Shown here: piece after piece, positions 1 through 7,110 of the stretch
Position numbering within the stretch: the first letter of the stretch is position 1
How the letters are laid out: each line of letters begins with the position of its first letter
From: Gnetum montanum
Taxonomy: Eukaryota > Streptophyta > Gnetopsida > Gnetales > Gnetaceae
Reading direction: 5' to 3'
Length of the DNA: 24,843 bases
Assembly (NCBI GenBank): GCA_015680685.1
Contig: MNCI01002295.1
Span: forward strand, 104,116-128,958
The notes under the pieces: model-generated
The model's input: the letters and a program-made list of their open reading frames with translations, nothing else
Database searches by the model: none
Told to the model about the DNA's origin: nothing
Position numbers and translations under genes: made by a program

Positions 1-42
1 GCTCGTTCTCCGGCTCTCACGACCGCATCGGGACCCGGTCCC

Positions 43-107
43 ATGGATTAATATTATGCGCAATAAATGTCCCGAGTCCTGATGGATTAATATTATGCGC
101 AATAAAT
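43..107 (+). repeat. 39-bp-period tandem duplication
   Basis: A 26-bp core (ATGGATTAATATTATGCG plus 8 more bases) occurs at 43-68 and again at 82-107. The cores are identical and offset by 39 bases (13 codons). It lies in the degraded part of the LINE, upstream of the zinc domain. Confidence 0.85.
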
Positions 108-163
108 ATGTCCGCTGGGAGGCGGCGGCGCGAGACTCCAAACCTTGGTAGGCAGTTGCCAGA

Positions 164-493
164 CACGAGTGCGACATGCAAGCCTCGAGGTGGGCAAACC
201 TCGAGCCCAGAGCCATCATGGCTGAAAAGTATCTACGCAGTGACGCCTGGCGGCGGATCTGGAGGGGGCGGCTGCCAGAAAAAGTTAAGTTTTTCCTGTG
301 GTTAATGCAGCACGACATGCTGCCTGTCAGAGCCCTGTTACGACGGCGCAAGATGCTAGACACGGACACATGTCCTACATGCGGGGGAGCGGCTGAAACT
401 ACCCTCCACTTCGCTCACGATTGCCCTTGCATGCGCGACACCCCCCAGAACCAGTCTACCTTCGCCCCCCAGAACCCCCCCCTTGTTGATTGA
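164..493 (+). pseudogene. LINE ORF2 C-terminus, zf-RVT domain (broken)
   Basis: This is the C-terminal tail of a LINE reverse-transcriptase polyprotein. Typical zf-RVT landmarks are visible: W-R-R-I-W, then P-E-K-V-K-F-F-L-W, an L-x-R-R-x-x-L stretch, and zinc ligands C-P-T-C followed by L-H-F-A-H-D-C (pattern CX2CX8HX4C). The frame stays open from about 164 to the stop at 491-493. Upstream in the same frame there are stops near 77 and 161, so the domain is cut off from its polymerase and cannot be a working ORF2. In intact LINEs this domain follows reverse transcriptase, and its role is thought to be nucleic-acid binding. The methionine at 176 is internal and is not a natural start. The domain call is firm; the clade is not resolved. 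Confidence 0.82.
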
Positions 494-670
494 TGCTTTT
501 TGCTTACTGCTCGTGGCTTTTTGCCCCTCAACCATTCGGCCTAGGTGAGATGTTGTGAGCGATCAGGGGATCCTTCCCCCTCGGTGCAGCCACTACTGGT
601 GACCCCCCAGTTGTAATCTCATGTAACATATTTTTGCAATTTTTAGTAATATAATCCCGAACACTTTTTC

Positions 671-679
671 AAAAAAAAA
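671..679 (+). other. LINE poly(A) tail
   Basis: A run of nine A's ends the LINE and is followed directly by sequence that reads into the Ty3/gypsy integrase remnant. This marks the 3' insertion junction. Confidence 0.6.
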
Positions 680-722
680 TAGGGGGATTACAAAGGTATT
701 GACTAGAACCATTAGCAGGTAT

Positions 723-1235
723 AGGCGAGAATGAAGCACTAAACTGAACGATGCTCTTTGGGCATACTACTCCATATGGAAACTCCCTACAAGCTACTCT
801 CCCTATGAGTTAGTGTATAGAAAACTTCCAATAATCCCTATTAAAACTGAGCTCTGTATACTATCCATGACATGTGACCTCAACCTTGACCTCGATCTAG
901 CAGAAAAACAAAGGTTAGTAACTCTTAACTTGCTAGATGAGAACTGACTAGCTTCCCTATCATCTAAATAATTTCACAAGGCATTCAATAAATAATTTCA
1001 TGACTTAAGAATTGAAAATTTTAAATATCAACTAGGAGATAAGGTTCTCTACTATAATCCCACACATGTGCCACAATGTACAAAATTTCAAATACTGTGG
1101 GAAGGACCTTACATTATCTATGCAAATTTTCCTTCAAGGGCCATGATCATATACAAACCTAAGAGCCCAGATAAGAAACTGTTAGTCAACATCCAACAAA
1201 CCAAACCTTTCCATGAGCTTAGGATAGCCAATACA
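723..1235 (+). pseudogene. Ty3/gypsy integrase C-terminal region (element A)
   Basis: One reading frame with several in-frame stops (for example near 945, 969 and 993) gives the end of a Ty3/gypsy integrase. Landmarks are N-D-A-L-W-A-Y, then S-P-Y-E-L-V-Y, a charged helix ending F-H-D-L-R-I, the block G-D-K-V-L-Y-Y, and a GPY/F-type module read as W-E-G-P-Y-I-I. In active elements integrase inserts the cDNA into the genome and the GPY/F module lies at its C-terminus. The HHCC zinc finger and the DDE catalytic core are absent, lost or beyond the LINE. The frame runs on without recognisable homology to about 1335. Both the family call and the dead state are clear. Confidence 0.85.
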
Positions 1236-2661
1236 CATGCTACCTCTTTGGGTGAACAACCTTGCTCACTATTTTGGATATGCTCCTGCCAACTTAGTCA
1301 TGGGGGAGATGGCCACCTATGCCAACTATTTTAGGCCCTCAGTTCTTTTTGAATTTTTGTTTTACACATTTCTTTCATCTTTCTTGTTTTTTTTTACACC
1401 ATCGTTCATATTTTTACTATTTCTTTGTTTGATTGCTTTACTTTTGTTCATCATCCAAAAAGTGCTCATGATGGTGGATTGAATTATATAATATTGGTTG
1501 CTAATGTTTGGCTTTTACCTTTGAATTATGATGTTGATATTAAGGTATGGTTTTTTAATATGACAAGAAATGAGTCCATGTCGTTCATGCATTCATGGAA
1601 TCCTATGGTCTCCCTTGGCTTGGAACTATATGGTCCCTTTCTCTAATAAAATTGTTAATGAATTGGTGGCTAGGTTTTTTCAAATCAAGGAAAGACTCAA
1701 GGGATGAAAAGGGTGTGACATCAAGGGGATTCGATGCATTTGTGCTGGCTATTCTCTTGTGTTCTTGAATGCTTTTTCTTGAGTTTTCCGCCATTCTAAC
1801 ATTCCTCAAATCTTAGGAAGTTGAGTGAATAAAAATAAGTCTTTGCATGGTGTGGCTCTCACACAAAAAAAACAATGAAAAAAAATGAAAGTGGAAATTC
1901 AAAGCATACCCCTTAGACACAATAATGAAATATGGGCTACCAGCACTGGTTATGGAACTAGAAAGACATGTTACCCATGCCTGAAGGTTCCCTCTAACTA
2001 AGGCCCTTTCTCACTTCCTACTTCTCCAGTGCTCTCCTTGGAATAGTGGTGACTCTTTGTGGAGGCATTCTTTTTGCTTTAAGAGGATAGTTTCGTCAAG
2101 TGTATTGATGTGAGGTCACTGGATGTGGTTTGTTAAGTCTAGATTTGGGATTAGTTCTACTCAGCCACATTAACCATACAATACACAATGGACTTTACAC
2201 AACCTTATTTTTGGGATTCCATTCCATTCTCTCCTCTCCATCTTTCTTTCCATTTTCCACCTCATTTTCAATTTTATCATTAGTATGTATCTTGGTTGAT
2301 GCATTGTGTTTCTTTGGTGCATTCTTGTGGGTAAGTTTTTAACTATTGCTTCCAAATGATGTTTCTCGAGCTTGCGGACTCTTTGGTTCATGGGTTTGTG
2401 AGGGCATAAAGGGCATGAACCTACATTGGGGAGGACACACTGGCATTCCTTTTTTGTGCAATAACATTTTTCCCTTAAACATTCTCTACATTCAACCATT
2501 TCTTGTTCATCCCCATCTTTAACATCCATTTTATTAGCATTGTCGTTGTTCTTTTTCCTATCTTTCTTGTTCCTTATATTTTTCTACTGGAGGTTCACTC
2601 TTAATTGTGGGGGCCCTAACATAAAAAAAATTTCAATTTTTTCCATTCCACTATTTGCCTA
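1236..2661 (+). other. Element A 3' non-coding region
   Basis: I see no sense coding potential here. It is homologous to element C's minus strand from about 12150 down to 10470, so it is part of the element and not host DNA. It begins near an AGTCATGGGGG motif (1296-1306) and a decayed version lies at 2603-2613. C has a 15-bp minisatellite of about 300 bp where A has only one or two units (about 1355-1400). A Cys-rich antisense frame (2170-2529) lies within it. Confidence 0.7.
2170..2529 (-). CDS. Possible antisense Cys-rich small ORF (119 codons)
   Basis: The frame runs antisense to element A, from ATG at 2529 to the stop. The N-terminal third is cysteine-rich, with C-x2-C, C-x-C and C-x-C clusters and a C-P-L-C-P-H motif around residues 14-44. 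The rest is Arg/Lys/Met-rich and basic. Some Tat-lineage plant elements carry antisense extra ORFs between integrase and the 3' LTR, so position and orientation fit. Against this, the matching DNA in C (about 10600-10945, plus) keeps the ATG-GAT-GTT-AA start but meets an early stop and an indel changes its frame. It may be chance. I do not recognise a known protein. Confidence 0.2.
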   Translation of the reverse strand: MDVKDGDEQEMVECRECLREKCYCTKKECQCVLPNVGSCPLCPHKPMNQRVRKLEKHHLEAIVKNLPTRMHQRNTMHQPRYILMIKLKMRWKMERKMERREWNGIPKIRLCKVHCVLYG

Positions 2662-2666
2662 ACCCC
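2662..2666. repeat. Target-site duplication of F, left copy
   Basis: ACCCC directly precedes the TG terminus and repeats at 4066-4070. Confidence 0.85.
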
Positions 2667-3322
2667 TGTAACGACGGAAAATGTTGGCAGCTGGAAATAC
2701 TGACCGAGATTCCGGCGTACACAGTTTTAGCCATGGATCCGTGCGAGGGCTATGCTGGAAAAACGAATCCCTGAACGGTCTTGTCGATCAGACAGGGACT
2801 TACTAATCAGTAAACCGATGAAAATTTCGTAAAACGATCTGATTCGAGGAATCGTAAAAACGAGGGGAAAGCGATGTAAATGTATTGCAACAATGATAAT
2901 GCTAAATACAATAAAAGGGGGCTGACATGAGAGAAGCACGTAGCTACAAGATCTACGCTTTGACTCGAAAATGTATATTTTGTATGAGAAATTACACTGG
3001 GGGATCCCCGATTACAGGATGTGAAACAAGCACAAAACAACAAGCAAAACGGTCTAAACAGAAGTCCGATCTACCTCGTGGGCTAAAGCTGAGAAGCAAG
3101 GAAGGCCAAGCTTTGACGTCTACCGATCAATTGTTTCTGACCAATAGAGTCTTCCCAGCAGAACGATTACTCCTGTCACCGGTGCTCAAAGTGAACTGTA
3201 CTCTGCTTCGGTTGTAAGGTGATACTGTTAACAATTTCCAAAAGCACTGCTCTCTGTATCTCTGCTCCAAAGTGCTAAGTGCTTTGGTGCTCAGAAAAAA
3301 ATGCCTCTGCTTCTTTGATTTT

Positions 3323-3338
3323 CCCCCCCCCCACCCCC
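3323..3338 (-). other. G-tract just downstream of F's TATA box
   Basis: The plus strand reads C10-A-C5, so a transcript from F's TATA box would carry a run of 15 G's with one interruption near its 5' end. It can form G-rich RNA or DNA structure and is prone to length change. Confidence 0.7.
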
Positions 3339-3358
3339 TTCGTATCTTTGTCAACTGA

Positions 3359-3370
3359 GGTATTTATAGG
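3359..3370 (-). promoter_or_regulatory. TATA box of solo LTR F
   Basis: The minus strand reads CCTATAAATACC. Transcription would be expected to start about 30 bases downstream, near 3330, heading to lower coordinates. This gives the LTR its orientation. Confidence 0.65.
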
Positions 3371-3465
3371 CCGCGACGCTCTGTGGAAAAGGCGCAACCT
3401 TGATGACGTGGGTCCTGGACATTTCGGGTTCCGTTGACTTGATCATTTTAAGTCAGACTGTGACT

Positions 3466-3497
3466 ACGCACAACACGCTCGTTTTCGTGTTGTGCGT
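3466..3497. repeat. Perfect 12-bp-arm inverted repeat in F's U3
   Basis: ACGCACAACACG (3466-3477) pairs with CGTGTTGTGCGT (3486-3497) around an 8-base spacer. It lies upstream of the TATA box in the sense of the LTR. It could be a cruciform or a dimeric factor-binding site; no function is known to me. Confidence 0.9.
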
Positions 3498-3615
3498 GTG
3501 AAGAGCAGGTACATGTTGAGCGTGCTTCAATTGCTTTCAGGCTGTATTACATTCATTCGCGTTGTGTTGCGTATATGAGCATAATCCGGTGTAAACACAA
3601 CAGGCTCAAAATTGC

Positions 3616-3805
3616 TTACGCTCACTACGCAGCTACGCGTAACGAAGCGTAAACAATGGCGAATTTACGCTTACTACGCAGCTGCGCGTAACGAAGCGTA
3701 AACAATGGCGAATTTACGCTCACTATGCAGCTGCGTGTAACGAAGCGTAAACAATGGCGAATTTACGCTCACTACGCAGCTACACGTAACGAAGCGTAAA
3801 CAATG
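3616..3805. repeat. Four-copy 49-bp tandem repeat in F's U3
   Basis: TTACG starts recur at 3616, 3665, 3714 and 3763, an exact 49-bp period; the last unit is slightly short. Each unit starts TTACGCT and has AGCGTAA later, with a central TACGCGTA-like palindrome and a CAGCTRCG-like core, so each unit is itself an imperfect palindrome. Looser TTACGC/GCGTAA pairs continue at about 3831-3860 and 3938-3980. Copies differ by a few bases, mostly at CpG sites. The position upstream of the TATA box suggests an enhancer array. Confidence 0.92.
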
Positions 3806-4065
3806 TCTGACTCAGTGATGAAATACGCAATGATAAGCACCACCGCGTAATGAGCGTAAAGACAAGTTATTCATGCGCCCAAGGAAAAATGTCAAACTGT
3901 TGTGTTTGTCTAGACTCTGCCTTCAACTGTTTTGGAGCTTATTACGCTCATTACGCTGCCGTGCGTAATAGAGCGTAAACTTGTCCTTGAACAAAGCTGA
4001 TGCGCGTTCTCGCTTAAATTGCGAATCTTTGCCTGAGGCCGACTCGTAATTTTCATGGTGTTTCA

Positions 4066-4070
4066 ACCCC
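4066..4070. repeat. Target-site duplication of F, right copy
   Basis: ACCCC directly follows the CA terminus and matches 2662-2666. Confidence 0.85.
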
Positions 4071-4600
4071 TACACATTAGGTAGTCACCTATGTGAAAAC
4101 TCTAAACTAGTATCTACCATAACCACAACTAATCTAATGCACTTTACCTCGAGGCAAGGTATCAACTACATTGTGGCTTACTTATCCTTGCTCATTCATG
4201 ACTATGTTGTGTGTGTAGATGGTGATTGCATGAACTATGGACTGGAATAGGAGGAAGCACTCAGGATGGATTGGAGTTGAATTGTTTACGTTGAGAACAA
4301 GTTTGGTCATGTGACTATGCATAAACAACGGAAGGCACAATCTCGGCATTGGTAGCAACACACCTCATTCTTTTCTCTCTCTTTCTTTCTCTTCAAGCTG
4401 TCAAATAAAGGTTTGAATGTCATCTATGTACAGTGCTCACCTCAATGATCATGAACACTAATGCTATAATGTATTGTACTATTGATCCATTCACCAGGCA
4501 TATTGAGTCTATCACCCCATTCAACCGTTAGTTGTCATTGAGTAAATAATCCCATACCTTCCCAATATTTTGTAAGGAACTCAAGGATGAGTTTTCATTC
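4071..4600 (+). other. Element A 3' region, after the F insertion
   Basis: This continues the non-coding 3' region of A. From about 4160 it aligns well with element C's minus strand (about 10400 down to 9967). No coding frame is visible. It includes a CT-rich stretch at 4373-4395. Confidence 0.7.
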
Positions 4601-4613
4601 AGTCATGGGGGTA
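4601..4613 (+). other. Polypurine tract of element A
   Basis: AGTCATGGGGGTA lies directly before the LTR's TG. The preceding bases (TGAGTTTTCATTC) are also shared with C and E, so a block of about 30 bases at the tract is conserved. It is the expected plus-strand primer site. Confidence 0.75.
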
Positions 4614-4625
4614 TGATGAACCATG

Positions 4626-4643
4626 ATATCGCGTACGCGATAT
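4626..4643. repeat. Perfect 18-bp palindrome in A's U3
   Basis: ATATCGCGTACGCGATAT is its own reverse complement. It is the densest part of the GATATC motif cluster that opens LTRs of this family. Confidence 0.9.
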
Positions 4644-4710
4644 TGCATCCATGATATTGGATCCAACCATGCGATGTCAGATACCTGATATCAGGGCCTA
4701 TCTCCTCACC

Positions 4711-4718
4711 TATAAATA
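4711..4718 (+). promoter_or_regulatory. TATA box of element A LTR
   Basis: TATAAATA is found at the same relative place in both LTRs of element C and in E. Confidence 0.7.
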
Positions 4719-5417
4719 AGAGCTAGGCACCCTTGGTTTTGGAGTAGATAGTTAGTCCCTTAGCCGAACTCTTGCCATTTTTTCCCTCCAAAGTTAGAAT
4801 TATTTCTACGTGCCCGCAGTAGGAGTCATGAAGTGAATGGATCTTTATTCAAGCATTGTGTACTTGAGCACACCTTGTGTACAACAATAAAGACAAACTT
4901 TATGATAAACCTTGCAGCATCCAAAATAGAACAATTAAAGTTAATTACTATTTTAATGCTTTTCTAGTTAATTAATGATCTCTCTCACCCTATAACTCTC
5001 CTAAGTAAATACACTCAATACAGCCACTTCGAGCATACATGTAACGCTTGGTTACCCAGTAACGATTAGCATTTGGTAATCCCAGCAGCATTGCACTGGT
5101 TCAGAATGTGTACGGCAAGTGGGAATGGATACTGGTGTTAGGATTAGTTAGAACCTAGTTAATGAGTAGTTAAATTAAGCTAGTTTCTTAGTTACCTCTC
5201 TCTCTCCCCTCACTAGCATAGGACATTAAAAAATATAAAAGCTATAAAAATCATATGCCTCAAGCTTAACCATACAATCATGACATACAAGTAAGTTTGG
5301 GAAGACAACGATTAACCAACCCATCCTTATTCCACAATAGCATGTAAGTAATTACCAGATCATGCATGAATGCTTGTATTCATATGGTTGAGCATAGGCG
5401 TACCTCCCCACTCATCA

Positions 5418-5790
5418 CTTCTTGATGAACTACTTTAATTTGGGGTTCAACCATCTCTATGGCTATCTTGTTGGCTTCATGGCCAAGTTAGTGTAAATGC
5501 AGTGTTAGCATATCCTTGGATTGATTCTTGTCAGTTTGGAATATGACCAAACAAAGGTTATTGACCATTTGTTAACCACCTCTAATAGACTTTCTTTTTG
5601 TTTAGCAGCAAGTTTGGTACTAATTATGACTAGCTTACCATTTTTTAAGAATGCAGACTCCATGTCAGTTAGTAGAGTTATCAAGGATTTCCAACTCTCC
5701 CCAATAGGTATCATGATTTTCACCATTAGAGAGTTGGTGATGAACTTTTTTAAGTTCATCCATGCCTTTAACATAAGCACATGTTAGGCT
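5418..5790 (-). pseudogene. Element B pol: linker and N-terminus of reverse transcriptase
   Basis: The frame reads through a linker and then F-V-W-S-Y-S-K-L, an I-N-P-R-I-C block and R-W-L-N-P-K-L. These match the conserved entry to Ty3/gypsy RT (usually FAWSY..., then RRLNP). Three stops fall in the last 35 codons, and the frame is cut off where element A's LTR ends at 5417. No RT catalytic motif (YVDD-like) remains. Longest open stretch is 5505-5780. The plus-strand frame over the same bases is its shadow. Confidence 0.72.
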
Positions 5791-6009
5791 TTTAGTTGGT
5801 TTCATGCATAATGTGCTACTTTCTGAGTCAGTTGTCAACCACTAGGTGCCCTCCTATTTTGTGGCTACTATGTATAGACACCATTGAATATCTATTTCTA
5901 ATGCACACTGATTACATGTTTTAATGTATGTACTTTTGATGTATCAAATCGTTTGCACAAAACTACACCCGTTATCACTGTATGGAATCCATGAAATATT
6001 CTTCTTCTC

Positions 6010-6335
6010 TAACTATCCAAATTCATTTTCCTTGGAGATTTCCAACAAGAGGTTCTTTATGCCCATTCTCACATCAACCATGCTTAACCAAGCTCTTCCC
6101 ATAATGATGGGAAAGTCACCTTTGTAATTCTCAACCTTGCTCACTAGAAAATTGATAGGATAGGACCACCCACAACTGTGGTCACAATGTCCTTTACTAA
6201 CCCTAGAGGAACAGTAATTGTCTGATCTACTAATTCCAAATGAATGTTGTTGTTCTTAAGAGGTGGTAGGTTCTAGGCTTTGTACATGTCATGGGAGATG
6301 ACATTAACATTGAAACTAGAATCAAGAAGAGTCTT
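6010..6335 (-). pseudogene. Element B aspartic protease (inactive)
   Basis: Retroelement aspartic protease, which would cleave the Gag-Pol polyprotein. The catalytic loop reads L-L-D-S-S-F-N-V-N-V-I-S (D codon at 6321-6323): the Asp remains but the Gly of D-S/T-G is replaced. Downstream are L-E-L-V-D-Q and V-P-L-G-L-V-K-D-I-V, then a frameshift near 6170, and the flap/C-terminal part ending F-P-I-I-M-G-R-A-W-L-S. An in-frame stop (TAG) follows the catalytic loop. The order and the final hydrophobic I-x-G-R motif fit Athila-like proteases. C carries a parallel copy. Confidence 0.75.
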
Positions 6336-6439
6336 GCATGGCTCTTGTCTAATGATCTATAGGTAAATGAGTGGACTTCTTGGGTCAAATCATTTTGTGA
6401 GACGATTGCTAGCCTTGATCTAATCAGAAAAATCATGAG

Positions 6440-7110
6440 TTAGCATCACAGTGTAGATCCAAGGTAGCATTTGGTTTGAAGGGCACTTGAAGGTCCTGGA
6501 TGTAGAGGATGAGGGTTTTGGAGATGAAGGTCAGCTAGCCACATGAGATTGTGAGGGTTTATGAGGACTATTGGATCAGAAAAAAGGTTGTTTCCTAATT
6601 AATTATTCAAACCATATGGTTGGAAGGCTAGATGTGAATGTATACCCCTCATGGCATTTTGTTGCTATAGCTATGAAGGGATTTCACCCTGCATGGATGG
6701 AGTAGGAGGTAATTGGTTAGAGGGTAGAGAGACATGTGCAAATGGATGCAGAGGGTGGTATGGATATGGGTTTTCTCCTTGAGTAGATGTTGAATGTGTT
6801 TGATGGTACTCTTAGAAGGTAATAATGATGCAGAAATAAGGTGTGGCTTACAAAACTTCTTGGATAGATGGGTTACTGAACATAGTACCTATATGGATTT
6901 GGTTGTCTATAAGGATATTGCTACCTTGGCAGCAACATTTCCCATAATTGTGGTTGATTCCATTGCTAGCATTGTTCATATGGTTGTGGTGGAACTCCAT
7001 ATGGGTAGTAAGCTTGTTATTATGGGTGGAACTATCTTAGATTACCTTGAGGATAAGGCAATTGTCTAGGTACTTGCCTACGTGTAGTCAAGGATTCAAT
7101 GCATACACCC
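6440..7110 (-). pseudogene. Element B gag C-terminal linker (decayed)
   Basis: Low-complexity, Pro/Ser/Tyr-rich decayed coding sequence joins the zinc-knuckle remnant to protease. It aligns with C's 12900-13530. Stops are frequent in all frames; open frames on the plus strand here (such as 6794-7069) are antisense shadows. Confidence 0.55.

Larger units (their letters stand above)
1..679 (+). mobile_element. 3' end of a LINE (L1-type non-LTR retrotransposon)
   Basis: The segment is GC-richer than the rest of the window. It holds a reverse-transcriptase-associated zinc-binding domain (zf-RVT), a 3' UTR of about 180 bp and a terminal A tract, the usual order at a plant L1 3' end. The 5' part lies outside the window, so its target duplication cannot be tested. 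The A tail abuts element A's integrase remnant, which suggests the LINE inserted there. The low decay compared with its neighbours suggests a younger insertion. The family assignment rests on the zf-RVT motif and the poly(A) end. Confidence 0.8.
2667..4065 (-). mobile_element. Element F: 1399-bp solo LTR of a second family
   Basis: The element begins TG (TGTAACGACGG at 2667) and ends CA (GGTGTTTCA at 4065), with the 5-bp duplication ACCCC on both sides. No internal sequence is present, so it is a solo LTR, presumably left by LTR-LTR recombination. A TATA box (3359-3370, minus) sets the orientation: U3 is the high-coordinate half and holds a 49-bp tandem array, while R/U5 is the low-coordinate half. 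It is CpG-rich compared with the CpG-poor sequence around it, consistent with a recent insertion. The matching site in element C has no insertion. I do not recognise the family. Confidence 0.88.
681..5417 (+). mobile_element. Element A: 5'-truncated Ty3/gypsy element, 3' half
   Basis: In order on the plus strand: integrase C-terminal remnant (about 723-1235), non-coding 3' region (1236-2661, resuming at 4071), polypurine tract (4601-4613) and 3' LTR (4614-5417). Solo LTR F interrupts the 3' region at 2662-4070. The 3' region matches element C's inverted copy (about 9954-12150, minus) over almost its whole length, apart from a minisatellite in C. The 5' half is missing: the LINE covers the left side and the rest would lie outside the window. 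Its right end abuts the broken reverse-transcriptase frame of element B, which suggests A jumped into B. Confidence 0.85.
4614..5417 (+). mobile_element. 3' LTR of element A (804 bp)
   Basis: It begins TGATGAACC and ends ACTCATCA. A TATA box TATAAATA (4711-4718) and an AATAAA signal (4886-4891) set U3, R and U5 in plus orientation. U3 opens with GATATC-type palindromes, including a perfect 18-bp palindrome at 4626-4643. It aligns with C's LTRs along most of its length. The next five bases (CTTCT) are the predicted target duplication; the partner would lie outside the window. Confidence 0.9.

Noticed and set aside
2927-3217. Plus-strand open frame of 96 codons
   Set aside because: It lies inside solo LTR F, antisense to its promoter, with no recognisable motif; a chance frame in a CpG-rich LTR.
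3616-3805. Evenly spaced repeats resembling a CRISPR array
   Set aside because: The units are contiguous 49-bp tandem copies with no unique spacers and lie in the U3 of a plant LTR.
5521-5787. Plus-strand open frame of 88 codons
   Set aside because: Shadow of element B's pol linker, which shows reverse-transcriptase entry motifs on the minus strand.
6794-7069. Plus-strand open frame of 91 codons
   Set aside because: Antisense to the gag tail of element B; the matching region in C has a different frame.
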